Assembly: GCA_964429875.1 (NCBI GenBank)
Contig: CAYSDL010000003.1
Coordinates: 1-63,251 of the forward strand
DNA length: 63,251 nt
From: CAYSDL01 sp964429875
GTDB lineage: Bacteria; Fidelibacterota; Marinisomatia; SCGC-AAA003-L08; D37C17
Direction of reading: 5' to 3'
How positions within the stretch are numbered: the stretch's first letter is position 1; every line of letters begins with the position of its first letter. Shown one piece after another: positions 1-8,607 of the stretch. Both the position numbers and the translations under genes were made by a program. Below the pieces are notes generated by a model that worked only from the letters and a program-made list of their open reading frames with translations, was not told where the DNA came from and ran no database searches.

Positions 1-7
1 ACACAAA

Positions 8-35
8 TAAACCCCTGATAGTTTTCAGGGGTTTA
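8..35. terminator. Rho-independent terminator hairpin
   Basis: An 11-bp perfect stem (positions 8-18 pairing with 25-35) closes a six-base loop. The CCCCTGA/TCAGGGG core is unusually GC-rich for this genome. T-rich sequence follows on both strands. It lies six bases past the stop of the minus-strand outer-membrane-like gene and probably ends that transcript; it may also end a plus-strand gene entering from the left. Confidence 0.85.
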
Positions 36-40
36 TTATT

Positions 41-769
41 TTAAAGATTATATTTTACTCCTAGAACCCATCTTGATGCTTTTAAATCAAAAGCTGAATA
101 TTCAAATACAGACACATCATATCCATCGATGTTTTTAGAAGAATTTGTATATTTGCCCAATGAAATATGCATTTTATCTGTAATTGTATAATCTAAACCA
201 AGACCTATTCCCATACCACCAAAAGCATTAACATTTGAAAATTGATCAACACAGCTATCGCACTCATCTTCTAGCACCCATGTAAATACATCATTATCAG
301 GGTTGTCATCATCGCAGTTAGGACAATTTTCCTGCCACAATTCATAAGGATGTTCTAATTGAAGATAATCTATATCAAGAAGATTGATCCCTAAAGATAA
401 CCAAACATTAATTTTTGAGGTTACTTTATATTCTGGTTTTAAAAAAACATGCCCAATGTTTATTTCAGTATTTATTGGATTTATTATATCTCCACAAAGG
501 TCGATATCACTTTCCGAGCTATAAATATCATTATTTTCAAATATTAATGGAGAAAGAGTGTATGATAAACCAGCATATAATGAAAAAAATGATTCATCAA
601 TTATCGTATGAGCATATCCTATTGATATACCATTAGTCTTTACTGTATTGTTTACATTAGAATAACTAATATCACTTGAGAGGTCACTACTTAAAAATAG
701 ATAACTACAATTTAGACTTGAAATTATATTAACAACTACTAAAAATACATTAATTTTTTTTTTCATCAT
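41..769 (-). CDS. Predicted outer-membrane beta-barrel-like protein, unknown function
   Basis: The 242-residue product starts with Lys residues and a hydrophobic stretch (about residues 6-22) that reads as a signal peptide. The rest alternates polar and aromatic/aliphatic residues in short strands and ends in an aromatic/hydrophobic strand (VLGVKYNL), as small outer-membrane barrels do. A central acidic segment (about residues 145-178) carries two Cys pairs, CPNC and CDSC, and looks like an external loop. It is a single gene, divergent from mdh across about 107 bases, with a strong terminator behind it. No Shine-Dalgarno site is visible and ATG codons at 769 and 766 are both possible starts. 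I do not recognise a specific family; the porin-like reading is inference from composition. Confidence 0.6.
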   Translation of the reverse strand: MMKKKINVFLVVVNIISSLNCSYLFLSSDLSSDISYSNVNNTVKTNGISIGYAHTIIDESFFSLYAGLSYTLSPLIFENNDIYSSESDIDLCGDIINPINTEINIGHVFLKPEYKVTSKINVWLSLGINLLDIDYLQLEHPYELWQENCPNCDDDNPDNDVFTWVLEDECDSCVDQFSNVNAFGGMGIGLGLDYTITDKMHISLGKYTNSSKNIDGYDVSVFEYSAFDLKASRWVLGVKYNL

Positions 770-778
770 TTAATTAAT

Positions 779-798
779 TTAATAAATATATTTATTAA
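779..798. promoter_or_regulatory. 20-bp AT-only palindrome between divergent genes
   Basis: A perfect inverted repeat centred on ATAT (779-798) lies 10 bases upstream of the minus-strand outer-membrane-like gene and about 78 bases upstream of mdh. It consists only of A and T, so chance is a real explanation in a genome this AT-rich. An operator for either gene is possible. No convincing -35 box was found for mdh. Confidence 0.25.
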
Positions 799-876
799 TG
801 TTATTATAAAACGTATCAAATAATTAATTTTATATCATATTATTTTAAATAAAACTAAAATTTTTAAGGAGTTTTG

Positions 877-1812
877 ATGAAAAGAAATAAAATCAGTTTA
901 ATTGGTGGAGGTCAAATTGGTGGAAATCTAGCTCTTCTTGCTGTTCAAAAAGAGTTAGGAGATGTATTAATTTACGATATACCAAATGCTGAAGGTATGA
1001 TTAAAGGAAAAGCACTTGATATATCACAACTTTCACCACTTGATGGATGTGATGCAAATATTATTGGATCCTCTAATCCTGAAGATTTAAAAGATTCTGA
1101 TGTAGTTATTATTACAGCAGGGATTCCTAGAAAACCTGGGATGAACAGAGAAGATCTCCTTGAAATAAATATAAAAATTATAACTGATGTTGCAAATAAT
1201 GTTAAAAAATATGCACCAGATGCATTCGTAATAGTTCTTTCTAATCCACTAGATGCAATCGTCTATTCTTTTTATAAAGTCTCAGGATTTTCGAAAAACA
1301 AAGTTATTGGAATGGCAGGCGTACTCGACAGTACTAGATTTAAAACATTTCTTGCTATGGAAACTGGATATTCAGTTCAGGATGTAAATTGTATGGTTCT
1401 TGGAGGACATGGCGATACAATGGTCCCTATAATAAGACTTGCTACAATTGGAGGGATACCGGCAGAGCAAATTATAAATAAAGATAAGCTGAATGCTATT
1501 GTTGAGCGTACACGTTTTGGTGGTGGTGAGCTTGTTAAGTTATTTGGTAATGGATCTGCTTATTATGCACCTGCCGCATCAGCAATAGAGATGGCAGAGT
1601 CCTATCTTAAAGATAAAAAGAGAGTCCTACCATGCGCAGCATTATGTGAGGGTGAATTTGGTATTGATGGTTATTTCATTGGCGTTCCTACAGTAATAGG
1701 ATCTAATGGAATTGAAAAGATACTAGAATTTGACTTATTAGAAGATGAAAAAGAAGAATTAAACAAAACATTAGAAGCTGTTAAAAAAACTGTTCAGGAA
1801 ACTGGACTATAA
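877..1812 (+). CDS. mdh: Malate dehydrogenase (LDH-like, NAD-dependent)
   Basis: Interconverts malate and oxaloacetate with NAD in the TCA cycle, in the cytosol. The 311-residue product has the Rossmann motif GGGQIGG (10-16) and Asp34 at the end of the second strand, which favours NAD over NADP. Substrate-binding Arg85 and Arg91 sit in the IPRKPGMNR loop; Asn123, the Asp151/Arg154 pair and catalytic His178 (GGHGD) are all present. This is the LDH-like MDH type. A TTG at 874 is also in frame, but AAGGAG at 866-871 is spaced correctly (5 bases) for the ATG at 877, so I use 877. It is first in a plus-strand trio with a Na+/alanine-type symporter and an IMPase-family gene. Confidence 0.96.
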   Translation: MKRNKISLIGGGQIGGNLALLAVQKELGDVLIYDIPNAEGMIKGKALDISQLSPLDGCDANIIGSSNPEDLKDSDVVIITAGIPRKPGMNREDLLEINIKIITDVANNVKKYAPDAFVIVLSNPLDAIVYSFYKVSGFSKNKVIGMAGVLDSTRFKTFLAMETGYSVQDVNCMVLGGHGDTMVPIIRLATIGGIPAEQIINKDKLNAIVERTRFGGGELVKLFGNGSAYYAPAASAIEMAESYLKDKKRVLPCAALCEGEFGIDGYFIGVPTVIGSNGIEKILEFDLLEDEKEELNKTLEAVKKTVQETGL

Positions 1813-1821
1813 GGAGATCAA

Positions 1822-3264
1822 ATGACATTTTTAGATCAAGTAAATGAATTTTTTGGTTTATTTGTTAGCTATTTATACCCAGTTTTATTTTTTGATATAT
1901 CTATTGGATATTTAAGTTCACCATTACCATTAATAGTTATTGTTCTTCTTTCAGGAACTATCATATTTACATTTTACTTTAAATTTATCAATATAAGGGG
2001 TTTTTCTCATTCAATTGATATTATAAGAGGAAAATATGATAACCCAGAGGATATAGGTCAAATCAGTCATTTCCAGGCACTTACCTCTGCCCTATCAGCT
2101 ACAATTGGTCTTGGAAATATAGCAGGTGTAGCTGTTGCTGTTTCATTAGGTGGTCCAGGAGCTGTATTCTGGATGGTATTTATTGCATTCTTTAGTATGT
2201 CAGCTAAGTTTGTATCATGTACACTTGGTCAAATATATAGAAAAGTAAATAAAGATGGCTCTGTAAGTGGTGGCCCAATGTATTATCTTGATATAGGATT
2301 ATCAGAAAGAAGTTCTAATCTTGGTGTATTAGGGAAAATATTAGGTGTCATGTATGCAATATTTATTATTGGTGGTGCATTTGGTGGTGGAAATATGTTT
2401 CAAGCAAATCAATCTTATGAATTATTTGGAAAGTTAATTGGAATACCTGATTATTTATATGGAATACTTTTAGCTATTTTAGTGGGCATAGTAATTGTTG
2501 GTGGAATAAAGAGAATTGGCCAAACAACAGAAAAGATTGTTCCTTTTATGGTTGTGTTGTATGTTGGAGCATCATTATTTATAATTCTAACAAACCTTGA
2601 TAAACTTCCTGCTGTGCTTTCTTCAATGGTCAATCAAGCTTTTTCACCTGATGCTGCTTATGGAGGATTTATAGGTGCATTAGTTACTGGAATTAAAAGA
2701 GCTGTGTTTAGCAATGAAGGTGGTGTTGGCTCAGCATCAATTGCTCACTCCGCTGCTAAAACTGATGAACCAGTGAGGGAAGGTATTGTGGCTATGATCG
2801 GACCTTTCATAGATACAATCGTTGTATGTTTTATGACTGCATCAGTAATTCTTATCACTGCAGATATAAACCCATTATATCAAGTAGGTGGTGGAATTAA
2901 TGGAGCTGAGCTTACATCTGCAGCTTTTGGTAGTGTTATATCCTGGTTTCCATACATTCTATCAGTCGTTGTATTTTTGTTTTCATTTAGTACAATGATA
3001 TCATGGTACTACTATGGCGATAAAGGATGGAAATATCTTTTTGGATCATCTTCAATCAAAGCTTACCAAGGAATGTATTTAGGATGTGTTGTTCTTGGCT
3101 CTATATCATCATTAGGTAATGTAATTGATTTTTCAGATATGATGATTTTATCATGTGGTTTTCCTAATGTTATAGGATGTTTATTTTTGTTACCTTTACT
3201 AAATGAAAGACTCAAGGATTATTGGACAAGATATCAATCAGGCTCGTTTAAAACATACAAATAA
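1822..3264 (+). CDS. Alanine or glycine:cation symporter (AGCS family)
   Basis: Sodium- or proton-coupled uptake of small neutral amino acids (alanine, glycine) across the inner membrane. The 480-residue protein is strongly hydrophobic, with about 10-11 membrane segments. It carries family-typical stretches: GNIAGVAVAVSLGGPGAVFW (about residues 96-115), GSVSGGPMYYL (about 146-156) and SNEGGVGSASIAHSAA near residue 300. AAGGAG lies five bases before the ATG, nine bases after the mdh stop, so it is probably co-transcribed with mdh. Its stop codon directly abuts, and is in frame with, the next gene. Family assignment is secure; the exact substrate is not. Confidence 0.93.
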   Translation: MTFLDQVNEFFGLFVSYLYPVLFFDISIGYLSSPLPLIVIVLLSGTIIFTFYFKFINIRGFSHSIDIIRGKYDNPEDIGQISHFQALTSALSATIGLGNIAGVAVAVSLGGPGAVFWMVFIAFFSMSAKFVSCTLGQIYRKVNKDGSVSGGPMYYLDIGLSERSSNLGVLGKILGVMYAIFIIGGAFGGGNMFQANQSYELFGKLIGIPDYLYGILLAILVGIVIVGGIKRIGQTTEKIVPFMVVLYVGASLFIILTNLDKLPAVLSSMVNQAFSPDAAYGGFIGALVTGIKRAVFSNEGGVGSASIAHSAAKTDEPVREGIVAMIGPFIDTIVVCFMTASVILITADINPLYQVGGGINGAELTSAAFGSVISWFPYILSVVVFLFSFSTMISWYYYGDKGWKYLFGSSSIKAYQGMYLGCVVLGSISSLGNVIDFSDMMILSCGFPNVIGCLFLLPLLNERLKDYWTRYQSGSFKTYK

Positions 3265-4071
3265 TTGAAAGAACCTTCAGATTTTATAAAATTTGCTATT
3301 ACATTAGCTAAAAAAGCTGGCAAAATACATATGCCATATTTTGGTAATATAGACTCTTTAAAAACAAAATCTAATGATATTGATCTTGTTACAGAAGCCG
3401 ATAAAGTATCTGAAGAGTATCTAATTAATTCAATTACTAAAAAGTACCCTTCACATTCGATATTATCAGAAGAATCCATGGAAATATGCAATAATGATGA
3501 TTACACATGGATTATAGATCCTTTAGATGGTACTACAAATTTTGTACATAACCTCCCAATATTTTCTGTATCTATAGGACTTAAAAGGAATAATGAGACA
3601 ATCATGGGAGTTGTATATAATCCAGCTGCTAAAAAATGCTTTTATGCAGAAAAAAACAAAGGAGCATTTCTTAATAACAAAATAATTAGAACTAGAAAAA
3701 ATACTAACTTATCAAAATCATTGTTAGCAACAGGCTTTCCCTACCTTCATGATAAAAGATATGATATATCATTTGAATTATTTAAAGATTTTTATGATAG
3801 AACAAGAGGAATGAGAAGGCTTGGTGCAGCATCTTTAGATTTATGCTTTGTTGCTATGGGAAGATTTGATGGATTTTATGAATTTGAATTAAAACCATGG
3901 GATATATGTGCAGGAGCACTAATTGTCAAAGAAGCAAATGGTATTGCAACTGATTGGGATGGAAACAAATTACCGGGAACTGGTAAAAGGATTTTAGCTT
4001 GCTCTAATAGAAGTATTCACAATAGGATGAAAAATATTCTAAAGAATAATAAATATAAATTATTTTTTTAA
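3265..4071 (+). CDS. Inositol-monophosphatase-family phosphatase
   Basis: Mg2+-dependent phosphatase of the IMPase/SuhB fold; the substrate could be inositol 1-phosphate or another small phosphate ester. Metal-binding motifs are intact: Glu70 in LSEES, DPLDGTTNF (85-93) and WDICAGA (212-218). Length (268) is normal. The start is odd: the only in-frame start that keeps the first helix is a TTG directly after the preceding TAA, in the same frame as the symporter, with no Shine-Dalgarno site. The first internal ATG (codon 23) would delete the conserved N-terminal helix. Translation is therefore probably coupled to the symporter. The 3' end overlaps the convergent carboxylate-amine ligase gene by 12 bases. 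Confidence 0.9.
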   Translation: MKEPSDFIKFAITLAKKAGKIHMPYFGNIDSLKTKSNDIDLVTEADKVSEEYLINSITKKYPSHSILSEESMEICNNDDYTWIIDPLDGTTNFVHNLPIFSVSIGLKRNNETIMGVVYNPAAKKCFYAEKNKGAFLNNKIIRTRKNTNLSKSLLATGFPYLHDKRYDISFELFKDFYDRTRGMRRLGAASLDLCFVAMGRFDGFYEFELKPWDICAGALIVKEANGIATDWDGNKLPGTGKRILACSNRSIHNRMKNILKNNKYKLFF

Positions 4072-5178
4072 ACTTTGTATGTTATCAATTATAATGTCTT
4101 TAAAATCATTATTTTTATTATAAATATTTATTTGTTTTTTATAATACATATCATTTAAATCTATTCTATCTATAATTCTGTCCATTGAAGCACCTACATT
4201 AAGTGTGTTAATTTCAGGTTCAAGAGCTTTAATAGTATCTTTTATTACTTCTTTAATTGGAGTTTGATCTCCATTTTCATTCATAATCAAACTTGCCTCT
4301 AATCCGTATCTTGTAGCTCTCCACTTATTTTCATGTATAATCCAACTATCTAAATAAGAAAGCTGAGTACCATTCTCATAATGGTTGCATAATCCAACAA
4401 CAAGTGCTTGGATAAAAGCAGTTAAATCTATAATATTTCTTAAATCAGGGATACTATCACATACTCTAATTTCAACAGTACCATACCCAGGATGTGGCCT
4501 TACATCCCACCAAATTTCTCTAATTGAGTCGATTGACTTAGCACTTATTAAAGTTCTCATAAGTTTTTGGAATTCACTGTAGTTAGTTAACTTAACTGGA
4601 ATCCCAGTATTAGGAAGTGCTTCAAATATTTTTGTTCTTGTTGAGGCTAAACCTGTTTCTTCACCTTCAAAATATGGAGAGTTAGCTGATAATGCAATTA
4701 AATAAGGAATATAACGTCTCATCCCATTAACTACTGCGATAGCTTTTTCTCCTGAGTTTACTCCAACATGAACATGTATTCCAGTTATAAGAAGTCTTCT
4801 TAAAGGCCATTGCATACGATCAAGAAAATCTAAATACCTATCATTTTCTGAAACTGATTGATCAGAAACTTTTGAAAAAGGATGAATTGGCATAGATAAT
4901 AATTCAATATTATTCCTATTAGCATATTCAATAGCCATATCAATTTTGGGTCTTAAATCATTATATACAGCATCAACATTATTGCATACATCAGTTGTTA
5001 TTTCAACTATACATTGTAATAATTCTTCCTTGAAAAAGAAATTATCTTTAAAGTGATTTAATATATTTGGTGCACCATTTGTAAGAGAAAGTGAATTTTT
5101 ATCGACAGTAAATAATTCAAGTTCTACTCCTAGGGTAGGAGATTCTGACCCATTAAAACTGATTTTGTTAAGAAACAT
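4060..5178 (-). CDS. Carboxylate-amine ligase, glutamate-cysteine ligase 2 family (YbdK-like)
   Basis: ATP-dependent formation of an amide bond between a carboxylate (often glutamate) and an amine (often cysteine). The 372-residue protein has the GCS2 signature GVELELF (17-23), whose glutamates bind metal, and HVHVGV (135-140), followed by a segment about Arg/Tyr-rich helix and the SPYFEGEETG-type loop. Length matches the YbdK group. The start overlaps the purL stop by one base (TAATG), so it is the last gene of the purL-containing run. A glutathione-like thiol product is possible, but YbdK-type members vary in substrate and no partner gene (such as gshB) is in the window. Confidence 0.85.
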   Translation of the reverse strand: MFLNKISFNGSESPTLGVELELFTVDKNSLSLTNGAPNILNHFKDNFFFKEELLQCIVEITTDVCNNVDAVYNDLRPKIDMAIEYANRNNIELLSMPIHPFSKVSDQSVSENDRYLDFLDRMQWPLRRLLITGIHVHVGVNSGEKAIAVVNGMRRYIPYLIALSANSPYFEGEETGLASTRTKIFEALPNTGIPVKLTNYSEFQKLMRTLISAKSIDSIREIWWDVRPHPGYGTVEIRVCDSIPDLRNIIDLTAFIQALVVGLCNHYENGTQLSYLDSWIIHENKWRATRYGLEASLIMNENGDQTPIKEVIKDTIKALEPEINTLNVGASMDRIIDRIDLNDMYYKKQINIYNKNNDFKDIIIDNIQSLKK

Positions 5179-7418
5179 TAGTTAGTTTTCATAATTTTGT
5201 CTAATGTTGAAGTATAGCTTTTAATTATATCATCTTTATCAATATTTAAAGAATCATTTATCACTAATCTACTATCATTAGTAACACGTCCAATAGTTTG
5301 CGTATTTACATCATATTTTTCAGCAAGTAAAACTAAATCATATAAAGAATCTTCATTAAGCGAGACTATAATTATACTTGGACACTCTCCAAATAATACT
5401 TCTTTTTCTGTTAATTTACTTTCTACATTAATGTATGCACCTAAATTATTCGAGGAAGATATTACTGATTCAGCAATTGCAACTGACAATCCTCCATCAG
5501 ATAGATCATGAGCAGAACTTATAATACCTGCATCAATAGCTTCATAACATACTTTTTGAACATTTAATTCATTGTCCATATTAAATAAAGGAAGAGGTCC
5601 GCAAACTTTATCATAATATAATTTAAGATATGATGATCCAGCGAGAGATGCATTAAATGGACCAATCATTACTATAATATCATTTTCATTTTTAAAATCT
5701 AAAGTTGTTATATTTTTATTTTTTGAAAGACCTACCATTCCAATTACTGGTGTTGGATAAACAGCACTTTCAATTGTCTCATTATAGAAACTTACATTTC
5801 CACCCGTAACAGGTGTATTTAATTTTCTACACATATCCCCCATACCTAGAACAGCTTCTTTAAATTGCCAATATATTTCAGGATCTTGTGGATTCCCAAA
5901 ATTAAGGCAGTTTGTAATAGCTAAAGGCTCAGCTCCACTACAAACAACATTTCTAGCAGCTTCAGCAACAGCCATCATCCCACCTTGACGAGGATTAATA
6001 TATACATGAGAACCATTGCAGTCAGTACTTATAGACAGTGATAAGTCTGTATCTTTAATCCTCACAACTGCAGCATCACTACCTGGCCCTACAACTGTAT
6101 TAGTTCTAACAGTTGAATCATATTGATTATAAATATATTCTTTTGATGTAATATTTGGAAATGATAGTAAACTCATAAGTATTGAACAAGAATCATCATC
6201 TACGTTGGCTAGTTCATTAATATTAAATGAATTAATATTAGAAAGATATTCAGGTTTACTTGATGGCATGTCATACTGCGGTGCTCCTCCACCTAACACA
6301 AGATCATCTGTAGGAATATCAGCAACCAGTTCATTTAAATGATAGACTTCTAAACGGCATGTATCAGTAACAACCCCAACTTCAGTGCAGTCTAGTTCCC
6401 ACTTAGAAAAAATTTCTTTCAATTCGTTTTCACTACCCTTTTTAACTACTACTAACATTCTTTCTTGAGATTCGGAAAGCATAATCTCATAGGCGTTCAT
6501 ATTTTTTTCTCTTAGTGGTACTTTATCTAAATTTATTCTTATACCACTTTTCCCTTTTGCTGACATTTCAGAGCATGAACATGTAATCCCTGCAGCACCC
6601 ATATCTTGCATACCGACAAGCCAATCTTTACCAGCTAACTCTAAAGATGCTTCTAATAATAATTTTTCAGTAAAAGGATCACCTACTTGAACATTTGATT
6701 TCTTAGACTCAGTTTCTTCAGTTAATTCTTCTGATGCAAATGTTGCACCATGGATACAATCTCTCCCTGTTGAAGAACCTACAATAAAAACTGGATTACC
6801 TTCTCCTTCAGAAATTGCGCTAATAAAATTTTTAGATTCCATAACACCAACAGTCATTGCATTTACCAGAGGGTTTCCAGAGTAGCAGTTTTCAATTACT
6901 ACCTCCCCACCTACCGTCGGAACACCAAGACAATTTCCATAATCAGCTATACCTTGAACTACATGTTCCAAAAGGAATCTATTTCTTGAGTTTTCTAAAG
7001 AGCCGAAGCGTAGAGAGTTCATCGAAGCTATAGGTCTTGCACCCATAGTAAATACATCACGCATTATACCACCTACACCAGTGGCAGCACCTTCATATGG
7101 TTCAACAGCAGAAGGATGATTATGGGATTCTATTTTAAATGATGTTGCTAAACCATTTCCTAGATCAACTAAGCCTGCATTTTCTTCACCAGCATCAACT
7201 AATAATTTTCCTCCGGATCTAGGAAGAGTTTTCAGCATCTTTATTGAGCTTTTATATGAACAATGTTCACTCCACATAACTGAAAAAATGCCCAACTCAA
7301 CAAAATTTGGATTTCTATTCAAAATTGATTGAATGTTTGTATATTCGGATTTCGAAATACCATGCTCTTTAATGAGTGCATCATTTACTTCTGGATAAAT
7401 TTCATCTTTTGTAATCAT
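5178..7418 (-). CDS. purL: Phosphoribosylformylglycinamidine synthase subunit PurL
   Basis: Catalyses the ATP-dependent step from FGAR to FGAM in purine biosynthesis, receiving ammonia from the separate PurQ subunit with PurS. The 746-residue length is that of the small, multi-subunit PurL type rather than the 1300-residue fused type. The conserved WSEHCS (49-54) and SHNHPS (98-103) motifs and the two tandem AIR-synthase-like halves are clear. purS and purQ are not in the window. The gene starts seven bases after the tnaA stop and ends overlapping the carboxylate-amine ligase start. Confidence 0.97.
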   Translation of the reverse strand: MITKDEIYPEVNDALIKEHGISKSEYTNIQSILNRNPNFVELGIFSVMWSEHCSYKSSIKMLKTLPRSGGKLLVDAGEENAGLVDLGNGLATSFKIESHNHPSAVEPYEGAATGVGGIMRDVFTMGARPIASMNSLRFGSLENSRNRFLLEHVVQGIADYGNCLGVPTVGGEVVIENCYSGNPLVNAMTVGVMESKNFISAISEGEGNPVFIVGSSTGRDCIHGATFASEELTEETESKKSNVQVGDPFTEKLLLEASLELAGKDWLVGMQDMGAAGITCSCSEMSAKGKSGIRINLDKVPLREKNMNAYEIMLSESQERMLVVVKKGSENELKEIFSKWELDCTEVGVVTDTCRLEVYHLNELVADIPTDDLVLGGGAPQYDMPSSKPEYLSNINSFNINELANVDDDSCSILMSLLSFPNITSKEYIYNQYDSTVRTNTVVGPGSDAAVVRIKDTDLSLSISTDCNGSHVYINPRQGGMMAVAEAARNVVCSGAEPLAITNCLNFGNPQDPEIYWQFKEAVLGMGDMCRKLNTPVTGGNVSFYNETIESAVYPTPVIGMVGLSKNKNITTLDFKNENDIIVMIGPFNASLAGSSYLKLYYDKVCGPLPLFNMDNELNVQKVCYEAIDAGIISSAHDLSDGGLSVAIAESVISSSNNLGAYINVESKLTEKEVLFGECPSIIIVSLNEDSLYDLVLLAEKYDVNTQTIGRVTNDSRLVINDSLNIDKDDIIKSYTSTLDKIMKTN

Positions 7419-7425
7419 AATATAT

Positions 7426-8607
7426 TTATTTTCTTTCTAATTTAGCTGTAAAGTGTCTTAGATATTCAGGTTCATCTATTATTTTTAGACCTTTAATACT
7501 GTTTCTATTATCATATACTTCGCAAATTATTTCAATAACATAGTCTATATGACTTTGGGTATAAGTTCTTCTTGGTATTGCTAATCGAACTAATTCATGC
7601 TGTGAATATATATCATTGCCACTTTCATCTTTAGATCCAAACATTAAACTTCCTATTTCTGATGTTCTTATACCACCATGTATATATATTTCACATGCTA
7701 ATGCTTGGGCAGGAAAGTCATGTTGATTTAGATGTGTTAAAAATAAACTTGCATCTATATATATTGCATGACCACCTGGTGGTTTTAATATTGGAACTCC
7801 ATATGAAGATAATTTATCACCTAAATATGAGGTCGAAGTTATTCTGTAATTTAAATAATCTTCATCCATAGCTTCTTTAATTCCAATAGCTACTGCCTCT
7901 AAATCTCTACCGGCAAGACCTCCATATGTTGGAAATCCTTCTGTTAGAATTAATAAATTTTTATTTTTAACAGCTATTGATTCATTATTTGTGCATAAAA
8001 AACCTCCAATATTAGCAATTCCATCTTTTTTNNNNNNNNNNNNNNNNNNNNNNNNNNNNNNNNNNNNNNNNNNNNNNNNNNNNNNNNNNNNNNNNNNNNN
8101 NNNNNNNNNNNNNNNNNNNNNNNNNNNNNNNCACATATTCCCCTTAAAAGGTGCATAGAATTGTGTATCTTTGAAATTATTAGGAATAAGATCAATTGCA
8201 ATAGCTTTCTGATACTCAATATTAGCTTTAGTTGTATCAAAGTGTGTATTATTTAATACAATATCACCTTTGTTACACATTACTGAAAAAAGAATTCTTT
8301 CAGCAGCTCTTCCCTGATGAGTAGGAAGTACATATGTAAATCCAAATACATTGTTTATTACATCTTTGAAAAATAAATAACTATTACTGCCTGCATAAGA
8401 TTCATCTCCACGCATTATTCCTGCCCATTGATGATTACTCATTGCTCCTGTTCCAGAATCTGTTAATAAATCAATAATTACATCATTAGATCTTAATTGG
8501 AATAAATTATAATCTGCTGTTTTTATAAGTTTTTTTCTATCATTTTTAGTATTTATATGAATTGGTTCAACAGATTTAATTTTAAATGGTTCAATTATAG
8601 TTTTCAT
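7426..8607 (-). CDS. tnaA: Tryptophanase, interrupted by an assembly gap
   Basis: PLP-dependent beta-elimination of tryptophan to indole, pyruvate and ammonia. Clear family sequence flanks the 100-N gap: DLLTDSGTGAMS (46-57), PTHQGRAAE (95-103), then KKDGIANIGGFLC after the gap (the second Lys is the PLP Schiff-base lysine), GLAGRD, and the C-terminal LRHFTAKL. Position 124 is Asp (HFDTT) and the GIRTSEIGS loop has Ile where tyrosine phenol-lyase has Arg; both favour tryptophanase. The N-terminal 158 and C-terminal 201 residues match the family end to end, so about 97 residues (roughly 290 bases) are probably missing, not 100 bases. The start overlaps the upstream gene by ATGA. Confidence 0.9.
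   Translation of the reverse strand: MKTIIEPFKIKSVEPIHINTKNDRKKLIKTADYNLFQLRSNDVIIDLLTDSGTGAMSNHQWAGIMRGDESYAGSNSYLFFKDVINNVFGFTYVLPTHQGRAAERILFSVMCNKGDIVLNNTHFDTTKANIEYQKAIAIDLIPNNFKDTQFYAPFKGNMXXXXXXXXXXXXXXXXXXXXXXXXXXXXXXXXXXKKDGIANIGGFLCTNNESIAVKNKNLLILTEGFPTYGGLAGRDLEAVAIGIKEAMDEDYLNYRITSTSYLGDKLSSYGVPILKPPGGHAIYIDASLFLTHLNQHDFPAQALACEIYIHGGIRTSEIGSLMFGSKDESGNDIYSQHELVRLAIPRRTYTQSHIDYVIEIICEVYDNRNSIKGLKIIDEPEYLRHFTAKLERK
8032..8131. other. Assembly gap (100 N) inside tnaA
   Basis: Exactly 100 N, the usual placeholder for a gap of unknown size. Comparison with the remembered length of the tryptophanase/tyrosine phenol-lyase family suggests about 290 bases are missing. Reading frame is preserved by the placeholder only by chance. 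Confidence 0.97.

Noticed and set aside
7426..8607. Tyrosine phenol-lyase
   Set aside because: Asp at position 124 and Ile in the GIRTSEIGS loop, plus the LRHFTAKL end, fit tryptophanase better.
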